Shown here in pieces: positions 1-8,458 of a stretch of DNA of 64,000 bases; position 1 is the first letter of the stretch, and every line of letters begins with the position of its first letter. The translations under genes were made by a program, and so were the position numbers. Below the pieces are notes generated by a model that worked only from the letters and a program-made list of their open reading frames with translations, searched no databases and had not been told where the DNA came from. Source of the stretch: Filimonas effusa (lineage in GTDB: Bacteria; Bacteroidota; Bacteroidia; Chitinophagales; Chitinophagaceae); assembly GCF_004118675.1 (NCBI RefSeq), contig NZ_SDHZ01000005.1, positions 124,001 through 188,000 on the forward strand. The letters run 5' to 3'.

Positions 1-108
1 TAGTCACATTTTCATACCACGCCCGTGCATATGCGTGCTGTATAATGATAAATTTATTGATAAAATCTATAATAATAGCTGTTCACCCAAGATGAAAAAT
101 AACAAGCA

Positions 109-142
109 ATAAAAAAACAGCTAAGTAGACACAAAGCTGTTT
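109..142 (-). terminator. Intrinsic terminator after the small beta-barrel gene
   Basis: An 8-bp perfect stem (AAACAGCT at 115-122 with AGCTGTTT at 135-142) is followed, on the minus strand, by a T tract (109-117 on the plus strand is all A). It lies about 75 bp past the stop at 217, so it most likely ends that two-gene unit. Nothing else is visible in bases 1-216. Confidence 0.6.
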
Positions 143-216
143 CTCTTTTGTATAAAAAACCTACTGTTTACTCTCCATTTGCCTGCCTCCCTGGTAACAA
201 ACAAACAGAGATATCT

Positions 217-756
217 TTACGCTTTCTGCCTGCGAATGTGTTTGAACCGTAATAAATAGCCCACTTTCAGCGAAAAAAATCTTGTATGGTACAATTCCTT
301 TTTCTGCAGGTTTTCCTGGTAACGCAAAGACAAATCGAGCCGGGTGGTAGTTGGATACATGAGGCAGCCTAGTCCCCCTTCAAACGACGGGCCTGCATAA
401 CCTTTGTCGGTGTGGATCCCTGCTTTTAATTGCGAATACCATAATACCTTTCCCGGCAGCAGATTCATATAGTACCTGGCACCGGCGGTAAATGAGAAGA
501 GCTGGCGGGATACGTATTTGATACCATGTTGCTGTGTGCCCACCATGCTCATGATGCTGGGTTCTGCGACTATGCTCAAATGATTGTTCAGCGATTTTGC
601 AGCCAATACACTCATTCCACCCCCTACCTGGTTGGTAGAAGCCAGCTGACCAACGGGAACCGCCAGTCCTGCATTTATGTAAAGGCTCACCTTATGTTGT
701 GCCAACAAGTTATTGGCAATGAAGACAGACAACAATGTAAAAAAGATCATTCTCAT
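217..756 (-). CDS. Small outer-membrane beta-barrel-like protein
   Basis: A 179-residue protein of unknown specific function. The first 19 residues form a signal peptide ending in LLAQ, a common cleavage context in Bacteroidota. The rest alternates polar and hydrophobic residues with aromatic strand ends (for example ARYYMNLLPGKVLWYS and FFSLKVGYLLRF), as in the small outer membrane beta-barrel superfamily. It probably sits in the outer membrane. The ATG at 756 lies 26 bp after the stop of the tiny membrane-protein gene at 783-899, so the two are probably co-transcribed; a terminator follows at 109-142. No catalytic motif was seen. A fibre-binding or sensor role linked to the neighbouring locus would be guesswork. 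Confidence 0.6.
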   Translation of the reverse strand: MRMIFFTLLSVFIANNLLAQHKVSLYINAGLAVPVGQLASTNQVGGGMSVLAAKSLNNHLSIVAEPSIMSMVGTQQHGIKYVSRQLFSFTAGARYYMNLLPGKVLWYSQLKAGIHTDKGYAGPSFEGGLGCLMYPTTTRLDLSLRYQENLQKKELYHTRFFSLKVGYLLRFKHIRRQKA

Positions 757-782
757 AAACTAACAGTCTCTTCTTTTTGTGT

Positions 783-899
783 TTAATCATCCAATTCTTC
801 TCCAAACAGCTCCCTGTCGGACTTAGAGTTTTTCATCAGCCTGTAGAAAAAGATCTGACTTATTACTGCTGTTGCCAGAAGGATGAGAAGTAGTATCAT
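783..899 (-). CDS. 38-residue single-pass membrane protein
   Basis: A short reading frame starting at the ATG at 899 encodes a protein with one N-terminal hydrophobic helix (MILLLILLATAVISQIFF) and a charged tail rich in D/E/K ending in EELDD. The hydrophobic stretch followed by an orderly charged tail, and the 26-bp spacing to the next gene on the same strand, argue that it is real and co-transcribed with the beta-barrel gene at 217-756. It would be an inner-membrane micropeptide with its tail in the cytoplasm. No family was recognised. It could still be a chance frame. Confidence 0.5.
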   Translation of the reverse strand: MILLLILLATAVISQIFFYRLMKNSKSDRELFGEELDD

Positions 900-923
900 A
901 GGAAATAGTTTGATTAAAAATCT

Positions 924-949
924 ACTGCCGCTTTAAAAAAAGCAGCAGT
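924..949 (-). terminator. Leader hairpin upstream of the 38-residue gene
   Basis: Bases 924-934 and 939-949 form an 11-bp stem, with a G-U wobble when read as minus-strand RNA. It is followed on that strand by a T-rich run (AGATTTTTAA) and ends 24 bp before the ATG at 899. It could be a back-up terminator for read-through from the upstream operon or an attenuator in the leader of the small gene. Confidence 0.4.
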
Positions 950-1122
950 TTAACCCCAAAACCTCAAGGCACTTTTCAAACCAATGCCTACATAAAAATA
1001 AAAATGACATATACATATTTATATCAGTTATTTATCTTAAAGTATCAATATTGCTACAGAAAAAAATATTATTAAAACAATTGATATCGAAAGCAAAAAA
1101 AAGATCAGGAAGGGGCAGGGGA

Positions 1123-1151
1123 TAAAAAAGCCCAGATGAGAACATCCGGGC
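1123..1151 (-). terminator. Intrinsic terminator of the PorV/S74 operon
   Basis: The stem GCCC-A-GATG (1130-1138) pairs with CATC-C-GGGC (1143-1151) around an AGAA loop. On the minus strand it is followed directly by TTTTTT. This is a textbook intrinsic terminator, about 200 bp past the stop of the PorV-like gene, and is the likely end of the long minus-strand operon beginning near 14.7 kb. Confidence 0.75.
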
Positions 1152-1198
1152 GTCAATATCCTTTAATTGGCATGAGACCAATCAGTACAAAGGTCATA

Positions 1199-1289
1199 AA
1201 CAGGCGGGTAAATGAATATCACTTTTTGCGCGTAATATGTCAGGAAAACGGCAAAAGGCGTTCAGCTGATTCATTTACCCTAACCTGTT
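1199..1289. repeat. Long imperfect inverted repeat in the operon 3' region
   Basis: GGGTAAATGAAT at 1206-1217 is matched perfectly by ATTCATTTACCC at 1269-1280. The match extends outward, after a 2-nt bulge, through AACAGG (1199-1204) and CCTGTT (1284-1289), and inward through CTTTTTGC/GCAAAAGG. The whole folds into a roughly 90-nt structure between the PorV-like stop and the terminator. It could protect the mRNA 3' end or be a small mobile-repeat remnant. No second copy was noticed in the window. Confidence 0.7.
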
Positions 1290-1351
1290 GGGCGATCGTC
1301 ACCTGGGTAATGTCATTGATTCTTTGCTATGTTTTTTTTGCCACTTTACCG

Positions 1352-2470
1352 TTACAACTGGCGTATATGCCTGGGGTCTACGCCGGCCACAGCTTCTTCG
1401 AAGTTGAATACCACGCCAAAGCGAAGGGTATTATTCATGGGGTTGATGCCTGCCTTACCTTGTGAAGGCGCGAGGTAGGATACGTTTATGTTGAACACCG
1501 GTAATCGCAGTCCTATACCGGCGGAGAAACCATTACGGTAGCTTTCAATACGCGGTTCATGACTATAGCCTGCGCGTACATATAGCAAGCGCCTGAAGTC
1601 GAACTGCGCGCCTAACGCAAAGCGATCGGTATTATTGGAGAATCCTTTTACCCAGCTTTTCATTACAGGCATTTCGTGATAAGCAGTTAAATCGTCCGGA
1701 TTGGAAGGAATAGCCGGCACCAGCAGTTTTTCATATTGAGCTGCCAGCAGCAAGGCATTGTCTTCGCCCAGCAGGAAGGTATATCCTGCGCCCAGGGCAA
1801 AGGTGGCGGGAAGAAATTCTTTTCCTTCTGCGTTATCGGTATAACTTATTTTTCCGCCCAGGTTGGAGAGCATGAAGCCGCCCGTCCATCCCACTCCATA
1901 TTCATCCCTGAAGTCGCCATAGAGAGAAAGGTCGCCCGCAACTGTTTTACCCGCTTTAAAAGCAGTGCCGTTATAGACGCCGCTTACGAGCCTGGAGTAA
2001 ACAAAACGTAGCGCTGTAGAGGCACTGATATAATCATTGAGTTGCAAACCATAGGCTGCATCTACGGAAAAATCCCTGGGTTTATAAGAGCTGATTATGG
2101 TTCCAACTTCATCGGTGCCTGTAATGGTACCGGTATTGAAATAACGTACCGAGAAAGCGAGGGCGTCGCGGTCGTTGAGGTGCGTAAAAAAAGAAGCGGC
2201 GGCCAGGTATTGGCCGGAGTTATATGCCGAGAACCAGGGCGTATAGGAGAGCCCGATTCCCATTTTCTGCGGGCTGAAAGCCAGCTTGGCCTGGTTCATA
2301 AAACAACTGTTGGGATCAGGGTCCATAGGTATGGATATATCGGCCATACCTGCTGCGCGCGGGTCGGGCGATATACGAAGAAAGGGAACAGCGGTGGGTA
2401 CGGTTAGTACTTCCTGCGCATACACCTGCCCACCAAGGAGCAGTGCTAAAAAAAGGGATCTTACACACAT
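1352..2470 (-). CDS. porV: PorV-like type IX secretion outer-membrane protein
   Basis: A 372-residue protein with a signal peptide ending near VYAQE (about 19 residues) and an outer-membrane barrel body. The N-terminal segment FLRISPDPRAAGMADISI is close to the conserved start of PorV/LptO proteins, which shuttle T9SS cargo from the translocon to the attachment complex. The length is close to the roughly 390 residues usual for PorV. It is the last gene of the fibre operon, only 6 bp after the preceding S74 gene, and the operon also contains a protein with a T9SS sorting domain (8459-10099). The usual partner porU is not adjacent, so this may be a locus-specific PorV paralog rather than the housekeeping copy. 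Symbol given by family resemblance. Confidence 0.75.
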   Translation of the reverse strand: MCVRSLFLALLLGGQVYAQEVLTVPTAVPFLRISPDPRAAGMADISIPMDPDPNSCFMNQAKLAFSPQKMGIGLSYTPWFSAYNSGQYLAAASFFTHLNDRDALAFSVRYFNTGTITGTDEVGTIISSYKPRDFSVDAAYGLQLNDYISASTALRFVYSRLVSGVYNGTAFKAGKTVAGDLSLYGDFRDEYGVGWTGGFMLSNLGGKISYTDNAEGKEFLPATFALGAGYTFLLGEDNALLLAAQYEKLLVPAIPSNPDDLTAYHEMPVMKSWVKGFSNNTDRFALGAQFDFRRLLYVRAGYSHEPRIESYRNGFSAGIGLRLPVFNINVSYLAPSQGKAGINPMNNTLRFGVVFNFEEAVAGVDPRHIRQL

Positions 2471-2476
2471 TATCTT

Positions 2477-4435
2477 TTATTTTTTAGACGCTAAAATTTT
2501 CATTGCTTTGTTTTTCAGTTCCTCTACCAGCAGTAGCTGTTGTTCCAGTGCGGTATTTTCTTCTGTCAGCCGCTCAATAAGTTGCTGCCGTTCTTTAACC
2601 GCTTCGGCCAGTACCGGAATAATTTCGTTATAGGCTAACGCTTTGGAATGCATATCATCATTGGCGGTAGTCACTACCTGTGTCAGTACCTTTTCCAGCT
2701 CCTGTGCAATAAAGCCGTAATGCACCTTTTTGTCGGTGGGCATGTGCTGCCTGGCCATTGCCTTTCCGTTCCATTTAAAAGAAACCGGCCGCAGCGCATC
2801 TATGGTGTTAAGCGCGCCCTTAATAGGCTGAATATCTTTTTTCAGGCGGCCATCGGAACTGAGATTAGTGGTAGAGGTGGCATTGATATTACCTGCTACA
2901 TGTAACTTATAAAGTGGTTTATAAATTCCAATACCTACATTGGAGGCGTAGGTAGGGTTAGTGGATCCCAGGATAATGGTATTACTGTACTGAATCTGAG
3001 CAAAAGCACCGATGGCCGTAGCATTTGTGATATTGGTGGCAGAATTCTGTATGCTGTCTGTATAACCTGCACAATAACCCAGAGCGGTGTTAAATGAGCC
3101 GGAAGTAACACCAGCCAATGCATAGGCGCCTACGGCTGTATTTTTATCGCCGCTGGTTAAATTATAGGCGGCCCTGTATCCGGCAGCAGAATTATAGGAA
3201 GAGTTTCCGCCGAGGTTAGCAAGCGTCTGGTAACCCACGGCAGTATTGCTGGAACCCGTAGTCACAGACCGAAGGGCATCTGTACCTACAGCCGTATTAA
3301 ATGAACCGGAAGTATTAGAAGACAGTGCACCTGCACCAAGTGCGATACAGCTATCGCCGGTACTAACGCACATAGCGCTATCGCCTATGGCAATCTGCGA
3401 TCCGGAGTTAATGGCCCTTGTCATGGCATCGTGGCCAATGGCAATATTATAATCCTGCGTGGTGATTCCCCTGCCCGCCCTTGTTCCTATAGCAGCATTC
3501 AGGAAGCCACCGGTGCTGGCGATATTCCACATTGCATCATAACCAATAGCCACATTTTCTTCCTGAGGCTGGACAGGCGAACCAGCCAGGATGTTGAAGC
3601 CGTATTGACTTGCTTTTCCCGGCGGCAGCATATTATTGGCTCCTACGCCATCGCCAATAGGCGCCCAGGCATGTCCATTCCAGACAAACATATTAATACC
3701 GGCACTGGATGCATTATAGCCGGAGTAAAATGGTCTGCTTGACGGGCCGCTGAGCAGAAACATGATACGCCCCGGCGTTGTATCGGATGGATCGGGAAGC
3801 GCCACATATTGATTATCCACAGTTGTGTTTACTGATATCATGGTAAAGCTATCAACCGAATTTGCGGCTGCACCCAACAAGCCATTGGTGCTGACTGTAA
3901 AAACCGAAGGGTTTACCCCCAGTAATGTAGTTCCCTGGTTATGCAGGGTAGCGAAAGGCGTACTGGTTTTGAAACCTACATACCCGGTAGCACTATCCAT
4001 AAAAAGCCGGGTAATATTGTTTGTTTTAAATACCAGTGGCCGTATATCGGTAGTACCCATGAAGCTGCCGGTATCTAACCCGGAGTTTCCGGGTAATGCC
4101 CATTGCATCCCTGATGGCGCCAGCCAGTTCCATTTGCCGTTGTTGCGGAAATACAATCCTTTATTGACCCCTGCGCCGGGGATATTTTGGAAATAGATGA
4201 TGGAGCCGTCTTTCACCGTTTTTACAACCTTGGTGGTATCCGGGATACGTGGCAGTAATAAAGTTTGCCGCTGGCTCTCTATTTCCAATGCCGCAGACGA
4301 ATCGTACCGGGTGATATTATTCCCCAGTTTCAGCTGCTGCGCGGTCAGGCGTGGCAACGGCCACATCAGCAGCAGGCAGCAGCACCCTGTAAGCCAGATC
4401 AGGCTGGATAAAAATGGAAAGGTCTGAAGTTTCAT
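2477..4435 (-). CDS. Secreted fibre-like protein with C-terminal S74 chaperone domain (copy 1)
   Basis: I prefer the ATG at 4435, which gives a clean signal peptide (MKLQTFPFLSS... to LTAQQ), over the ATG at 4459 that overlaps the upstream gene by 11 bp. The mature N-terminus has the motif LEIESQRQTLLLPRIPDT shared by all paralogs here. The middle carries many repeats of the NTAVGxxAL type, as in YadA/Hep_Hag left-handed trimeric heads. The C-terminal 127 residues begin SSDGRLKKDI, the hallmark of the Peptidase S74 intramolecular chaperone of phage tail spikes, and end in a coiled coil. Established for the phage family: the chaperone trimerises the fibre and cleaves itself off before the Ser. 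Inferred here: a trimeric surface fibre. The export route is unproven; no T9SS sorting domain was seen. Confidence 0.72.
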   Translation of the reverse strand: MKLQTFPFLSSLIWLTGCCCLLLMWPLPRLTAQQLKLGNNITRYDSSAALEIESQRQTLLLPRIPDTTKVVKTVKDGSIIYFQNIPGAGVNKGLYFRNNGKWNWLAPSGMQWALPGNSGLDTGSFMGTTDIRPLVFKTNNITRLFMDSATGYVGFKTSTPFATLHNQGTTLLGVNPSVFTVSTNGLLGAAANSVDSFTMISVNTTVDNQYVALPDPSDTTPGRIMFLLSGPSSRPFYSGYNASSAGINMFVWNGHAWAPIGDGVGANNMLPPGKASQYGFNILAGSPVQPQEENVAIGYDAMWNIASTGGFLNAAIGTRAGRGITTQDYNIAIGHDAMTRAINSGSQIAIGDSAMCVSTGDSCIALGAGALSSNTSGSFNTAVGTDALRSVTTGSSNTAVGYQTLANLGGNSSYNSAAGYRAAYNLTSGDKNTAVGAYALAGVTSGSFNTALGYCAGYTDSIQNSATNITNATAIGAFAQIQYSNTIILGSTNPTYASNVGIGIYKPLYKLHVAGNINATSTTNLSSDGRLKKDIQPIKGALNTIDALRPVSFKWNGKAMARQHMPTDKKVHYGFIAQELEKVLTQVVTTANDDMHSKALAYNEIIPVLAEAVKERQQLIERLTEENTALEQQLLLVEELKNKAMKILASKK

Positions 4436-4448
4436 ATCAGTAAAAAAT

Positions 4449-6434
4449 TCATTTTTCATGTACAGTTTGCAATATGCGGTTTACTTGCGCCTGCATTTTT
4501 TTCAGTTGATCTTCGGCGTCAGCCTGATCCCGGGTAAGGTTTTGGAGTTGTGTTTGCTGCTGCTTTATAGCTGCGGTTATCACAGGAACCAGCGCTGTGT
4601 ATTCAATCGTTTTAGTTTGAAAGGAATCTGTTGCGGTTATAACTGCGTATGGCAATACCAGTTCCACCTCCTGCGCTATATAGCCATAATGCACCAGGGA
4701 ATCGGTACGGAGTTGCAGCCTTTTAGTTACGTCAGGATTCCACCGGTAAGTGACGCCGCGTAATGCCAATATTTTTTGCAGGGCATTTTCCAGAGGCTGG
4801 ATATTCTTTTTCAGACGCAGGTCCGAGGGGGTTAAAATAGCACCTTGACTGGCGATGGCTCCGTTGATATGGAGTTTAAAACTAGGATTGTAAATACCTA
4901 CTCCTACATTTGTAAGGTAAGTAGAAGCTTCCGAGCCAAAGATTATAGTGTTACTTTGAAGAAATTGTGCACGCGGGCCGATGGCAGTGGCATTTTTTAC
5001 ACTTTTATCGGAGTAGGTGCCAGCGTCGTAATTACCGCTATTATACCCAAAGGCGGTATTGTAGCCAGCGCCTGCATTCAGTTGCGTGCAAGCTTCAACC
5101 CCTGCAATTGTGTTATAGGATGATTTTACATAACGACCGGCAATATAACCGAGTGCCGTATTAAAATTAGCGGTAATTTCTGCCCAATCCATTGTCGCGG
5201 TGCCTAAGGCTGTGTTTCCGCTACCCGTGGTATTCGTGCTCAAAGCGCTGGTGCCTACAGCGGTATTGCCAGCCCCTGTTGTATTTTGATCAAGTGCCCA
5301 GGCGCCAATGGCACAGTTGCCGCTTGTGGAGGTGTTGGTTAGAGTTCTGTATCCAATGGCAACGTTACGGTTACCCGAAGTAGATGACCTAAGAGATTCA
5401 GTTCCAATTCCAACATTAGAAAAAGAAGCAGTATTTGCACTGATGCTTGAGAAACCGATGGCAATATTCCTGGTTCCATAAATGTTTTTATTCAAGGCGT
5501 TTTGGCCAATGGCAATATTGTCCTGAGCAACAGTATTGTCGGCCGCCCCAGCCATAAAGCCTACCGTAGAAGGCGCAACATATTTGTTTGGAACGGTGAA
5601 AGTCTGATTTTGAATTCCATCTCCAAACATCCGCCAATTAGATGATGCCCAGATAAAAGAGATGGCTTTATCAACTCCAAGTGAAAACGACCGTACATTA
5701 AAAGGCACCGTTCCTGTATTAGCGATTGTAATAATACGACCGTCTGCGGAAGACCTGGTAGGTGTGGGTAATGTAATACTTACACCATTCACAGTTTGAG
5801 GAATACAGAACAAGGTAAAGCTGTCTACCGTATTAATACTGCTTCCTAAAGAATAGGAGCCTGAAGACGGAAAACCGTTCATCATTTTGGCTCCCAGGAT
5901 AGTAGCTCCACGATTATCAAGATTACCGGAAGGTGTTGTGGTGCCAATGCCTAAAAAACCAGAACTGGTACTATCGATAAACATGCGCGTGGTATTGCCT
6001 GTTTTAAAAAGTAGCGGACGCCCATCAGTAGTACCTACAAAATTCTGGTTTCCAACGGTACCTGCATTTCCAGTTGTATACCAATTTGCTCCCGCACCAA
6101 AAGGAGGAAGCAGTTCCCACCTTGCACCAGCGCGAACATAGGGTCCTTTGTTTAACCCTGTTGAAGGTTGGTAAAATAGCAGCGCCCCGTCTTTTACCGT
6201 TGTAACTACTTTGGCTGTATCGTTAATGCGCGGCAGTAACAAGACAAGCCGCTGGCTCTCTATTTCCAGCGCCGCAGAGGAATCCAGTTTTGTGTAATTA
6301 TCGCCTATCTTCAATTGCTGGGCATAACCTGCTTTGGACAGAATCAATACCAGCAATATCAGACGCAGGGTTTTAACTACATCTGCAGCAATATGTACTA
6401 CTGGAAATCTTTTAATTTTATTTTCAATAACCAT
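4449..6434 (-). CDS. Secreted fibre-like protein with C-terminal S74 chaperone domain (copy 2)
   Basis: This 661-residue paralog has a signal peptide ending at GYAQQ (about residue 39), the N-terminal LEIESQRLVLLLPRINDT motif, a beta-rich middle module (about residues 190-270, ending near WRMFGDG), then about ten head-type repeats such as NTAVGTSALSTNTTGSGNTA. The C-terminal chaperone domain starts at S537-D538 with SDLRLKKNIQPL and is followed by a coiled coil. The SDxRLKK signature of self-cleaving S74 domains is intact. Its stop overlaps a possible but less likely start of the downstream copy. The gene is part of the same tight operon (31 bp from the upstream paralog). Same caveats on export route as copy 1. 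Confidence 0.72.
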   Translation of the reverse strand: MVIENKIKRFPVVHIAADVVKTLRLILLVLILSKAGYAQQLKIGDNYTKLDSSAALEIESQRLVLLLPRINDTAKVVTTVKDGALLFYQPSTGLNKGPYVRAGARWELLPPFGAGANWYTTGNAGTVGNQNFVGTTDGRPLLFKTGNTTRMFIDSTSSGFLGIGTTTPSGNLDNRGATILGAKMMNGFPSSGSYSLGSSINTVDSFTLFCIPQTVNGVSITLPTPTRSSADGRIITIANTGTVPFNVRSFSLGVDKAISFIWASSNWRMFGDGIQNQTFTVPNKYVAPSTVGFMAGAADNTVAQDNIAIGQNALNKNIYGTRNIAIGFSSISANTASFSNVGIGTESLRSSTSGNRNVAIGYRTLTNTSTSGNCAIGAWALDQNTTGAGNTAVGTSALSTNTTGSGNTALGTATMDWAEITANFNTALGYIAGRYVKSSYNTIAGVEACTQLNAGAGYNTAFGYNSGNYDAGTYSDKSVKNATAIGPRAQFLQSNTIIFGSEASTYLTNVGVGIYNPSFKLHINGAIASQGAILTPSDLRLKKNIQPLENALQKILALRGVTYRWNPDVTKRLQLRTDSLVHYGYIAQEVELVLPYAVITATDSFQTKTIEYTALVPVITAAIKQQQTQLQNLTRDQADAEDQLKKMQAQVNRILQTVHEK

Positions 6435-6465
6435 ATGAGCTTCTTATGTTAAAAACAGAGCTATA

Positions 6466-8454
6466 CTATTTTACTCCGGCGCGGTTCTCCAGCTCATCCA
6501 ATTCCTGTTGCAACCTGCGCAACCTGACCTTTAGAACCACCTGTTTTTGCTGTAATTCGTTAATCAGTGGCTGCTGCTGTTTTATGGCTTCTGTAATTAC
6601 CGGAATAACCTCTGCATAAGCTACGGTTTTCAGATGCATACTGTCCGAAGCAGTATGTACCAGTTCAGGCAATACCTTTTCAATATCCTGCGCTATGAAT
6701 CCCAGATGCAGCGAGCTATCAGCATACAATTTTAGTTTCCCGGCGAGATCTGTTTGCCAGCGATAGGAAACCCCGTTTACACCTTTTATTTTCTCCAGGG
6801 CATTTTGAACTGGATAAATGTCCTTTTTCAACCGCCGGTCAGAAGTAGTGGTAATAGCGGAACAATATACCGTTCCATTTACATGCACTTTATATTGGGG
6901 GTTGTAGGTGCCTATGCCTACATTACTCAGATAGCCGGTTCGTGCAGAACCTAATACTATCGCCGGATTACTACCTGTAACCTGTGCCAACGCACCTATA
7001 GCAAGAGATTTTGTTACCGGATTGCTACCGTTATTGGTGGATATAGAACTATCAGTGTTAAAAGCCGAAAAGCCAAGCGCAGCTGACTCGTTTTGAGCCA
7101 GAGCAGCTGCCGGAGAATTTGCCAACGCATTAGCGCCTACAGCAGTGAAAGCAGGTGAAGTCCGGCTGATTCCGGCGCCCCTGCCAATTGCAACTATGTT
7201 GTTACCGATAGGGGAGTATCCATTCCAATCCCAAAGGCCCGCAGCCAGGTAGCCTAAAGCGGAATTACTACCTCCGCCTACGCTTGCGACATTGAGATTC
7301 AAACTTCGATGACCTATGGCTATATTCTGGCTGTAAGAGTCCGAGCCACTAATTTTATTTAATGTGTAATCGCCTATACCAATATTATCGGTTCCTCTAT
7401 TGTTATGCAAGGCCCTGTTGCCTATTGCTATACGGTTATTGCCAACCAATGAAGAGTTCGGCGCTATAACAACATTGCCATAGTAACTTGGACCAATGGT
7501 TGAACGGAGTATCCCCACATTGGAATATCCGGTAGTAAGATCACTAAAGCATTCAACTCCGAGGGCAATATTCATGTCACCGGTTACATTGGGAGAGGCA
7601 TTATATCCAAGCCCTAAAGAAGGGTTTGGCCTGCTTGAAGTATAAACATAGTCTACAAAAGTGGAATTCGCCAGAAAATCGAAAGGCTGTCTCCAGCTTG
7701 AACCACCCCATATCATAGGGCTGGCCATACCTGGATTAGTCTTGGATGTGCCGTAAATAGTCGCACTACCGGTATTAACGATATAAATCACACGTCCCGG
7801 CGTTCTGATAGTAGGGTCGGGTATCTGAATATTTACAAAGCCAGTTGTTTGAGCAATAATAAACACCGAATACACATCTACAGTGGAAGCAGCAGTTCCC
7901 AGCATATCACTAATAGGAAAATTACCAAAATACTGAGGCCCCAATATCGTACTGCCCTGGTTGTGCAGTCTGGCCTTGGGCTGGCCGGCACCAAGGCCTA
8001 CATAACCATTGGTGTCGATAATCATACGGGTGGTATTATTTGTTTTAAAAACCAGTGGCAAAGCGTCAAGTGTTCCGAGGAAATAAGAACCACTGTTGAC
8101 GCCGCTATTGCCTGCCGTTGACCAGGCAGAGGAACGGGGCAGCATCCAGTTCCATTTGGCATCCGATCTTACATACAAACCTTTTGCAAAGGAATATCCG
8201 GGGTTATTGAAATATATCAATGATCCATCCTTTACGGTTGATACTATGGTATTCGTATCGTTGATTCTCGGCAGTAACAACGTCAGTTTATCGCTCTCAA
8301 TTTCCAGCGCTGCAGAAGAATCACGATTTGTTGTATTATTACCCAGTTTCACCTGCCCGTTGCTTACAACGGGCAAACACTGCAATAAAATTATTGCCTG
8401 TATCAGCCGTTGTAAGCCCCATTTCAAAACAGTTCGTTCCATTATCATCGACAT
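6466..8454 (-). CDS. Secreted fibre-like protein with C-terminal S74 chaperone domain (copy 3)
   Basis: This 662-residue paralog starts MSMIMERTVLKWG, with a second possible ATG at residue 5, and has a signal peptide ending near VSNGQV. The N-terminal LEIESDKLTLLLPRINDT motif and a beta module with PDPTIRTPGRVIYIVNTG match the neighbouring copies. Head-type repeats (IALGVECF, IAIGNRAL, IGIGDYTL, AVGANALA) are more irregular than in copy 2. The chaperone domain starts at S538-D539 (SDRRLKKDIYPV) and ends in a heptad-like coiled coil. The gene lies 4 bp downstream of the T9SS cargo gene, so the two are almost certainly translated from one mRNA. The divergence of the central repeats with conservation of both ends suggests variation of the exposed shaft. 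Confidence 0.72.
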   Translation of the reverse strand: MSMIMERTVLKWGLQRLIQAIILLQCLPVVSNGQVKLGNNTTNRDSSAALEIESDKLTLLLPRINDTNTIVSTVKDGSLIYFNNPGYSFAKGLYVRSDAKWNWMLPRSSAWSTAGNSGVNSGSYFLGTLDALPLVFKTNNTTRMIIDTNGYVGLGAGQPKARLHNQGSTILGPQYFGNFPISDMLGTAASTVDVYSVFIIAQTTGFVNIQIPDPTIRTPGRVIYIVNTGSATIYGTSKTNPGMASPMIWGGSSWRQPFDFLANSTFVDYVYTSSRPNPSLGLGYNASPNVTGDMNIALGVECFSDLTTGYSNVGILRSTIGPSYYGNVVIAPNSSLVGNNRIAIGNRALHNNRGTDNIGIGDYTLNKISGSDSYSQNIAIGHRSLNLNVASVGGGSNSALGYLAAGLWDWNGYSPIGNNIVAIGRGAGISRTSPAFTAVGANALANSPAAALAQNESAALGFSAFNTDSSISTNNGSNPVTKSLAIGALAQVTGSNPAIVLGSARTGYLSNVGIGTYNPQYKVHVNGTVYCSAITTTSDRRLKKDIYPVQNALEKIKGVNGVSYRWQTDLAGKLKLYADSSLHLGFIAQDIEKVLPELVHTASDSMHLKTVAYAEVIPVITEAIKQQQPLINELQQKQVVLKVRLRRLQQELDELENRAGVK

Positions 8455-8458
8455 AGGT

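Larger units (their letters stand above)
900..1351. other. Intergenic stretch with three secondary-structure elements
   Basis: This 450-bp stretch lies between the PorV-like gene and the tiny membrane-protein gene. It holds a hairpin at 924-949, a terminator at 1123-1151 and a long inverted repeat at 1199-1289, described separately. The section 960-1080 is strongly AT-rich and probably carries the promoter of the 783-899/217-756 unit, but I could not identify a convincing TAnnTTTG element. Reading frames here are short and without recognisable features. Confidence 0.5.

Noticed and set aside
1352-1465. Coding frame 1136-1465 on the plus strand
   Set aside because: It is antisense to the end of the PorV-like gene and crosses its terminator and inverted repeat; no family features.
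2477-8454. A prophage origin for the S74 tail-fibre-like genes
   Set aside because: All three have Sec signal peptides, share an operon with PorV-like and T9SS-sorted proteins, and no capsid, terminase, integrase or lysis gene is present.
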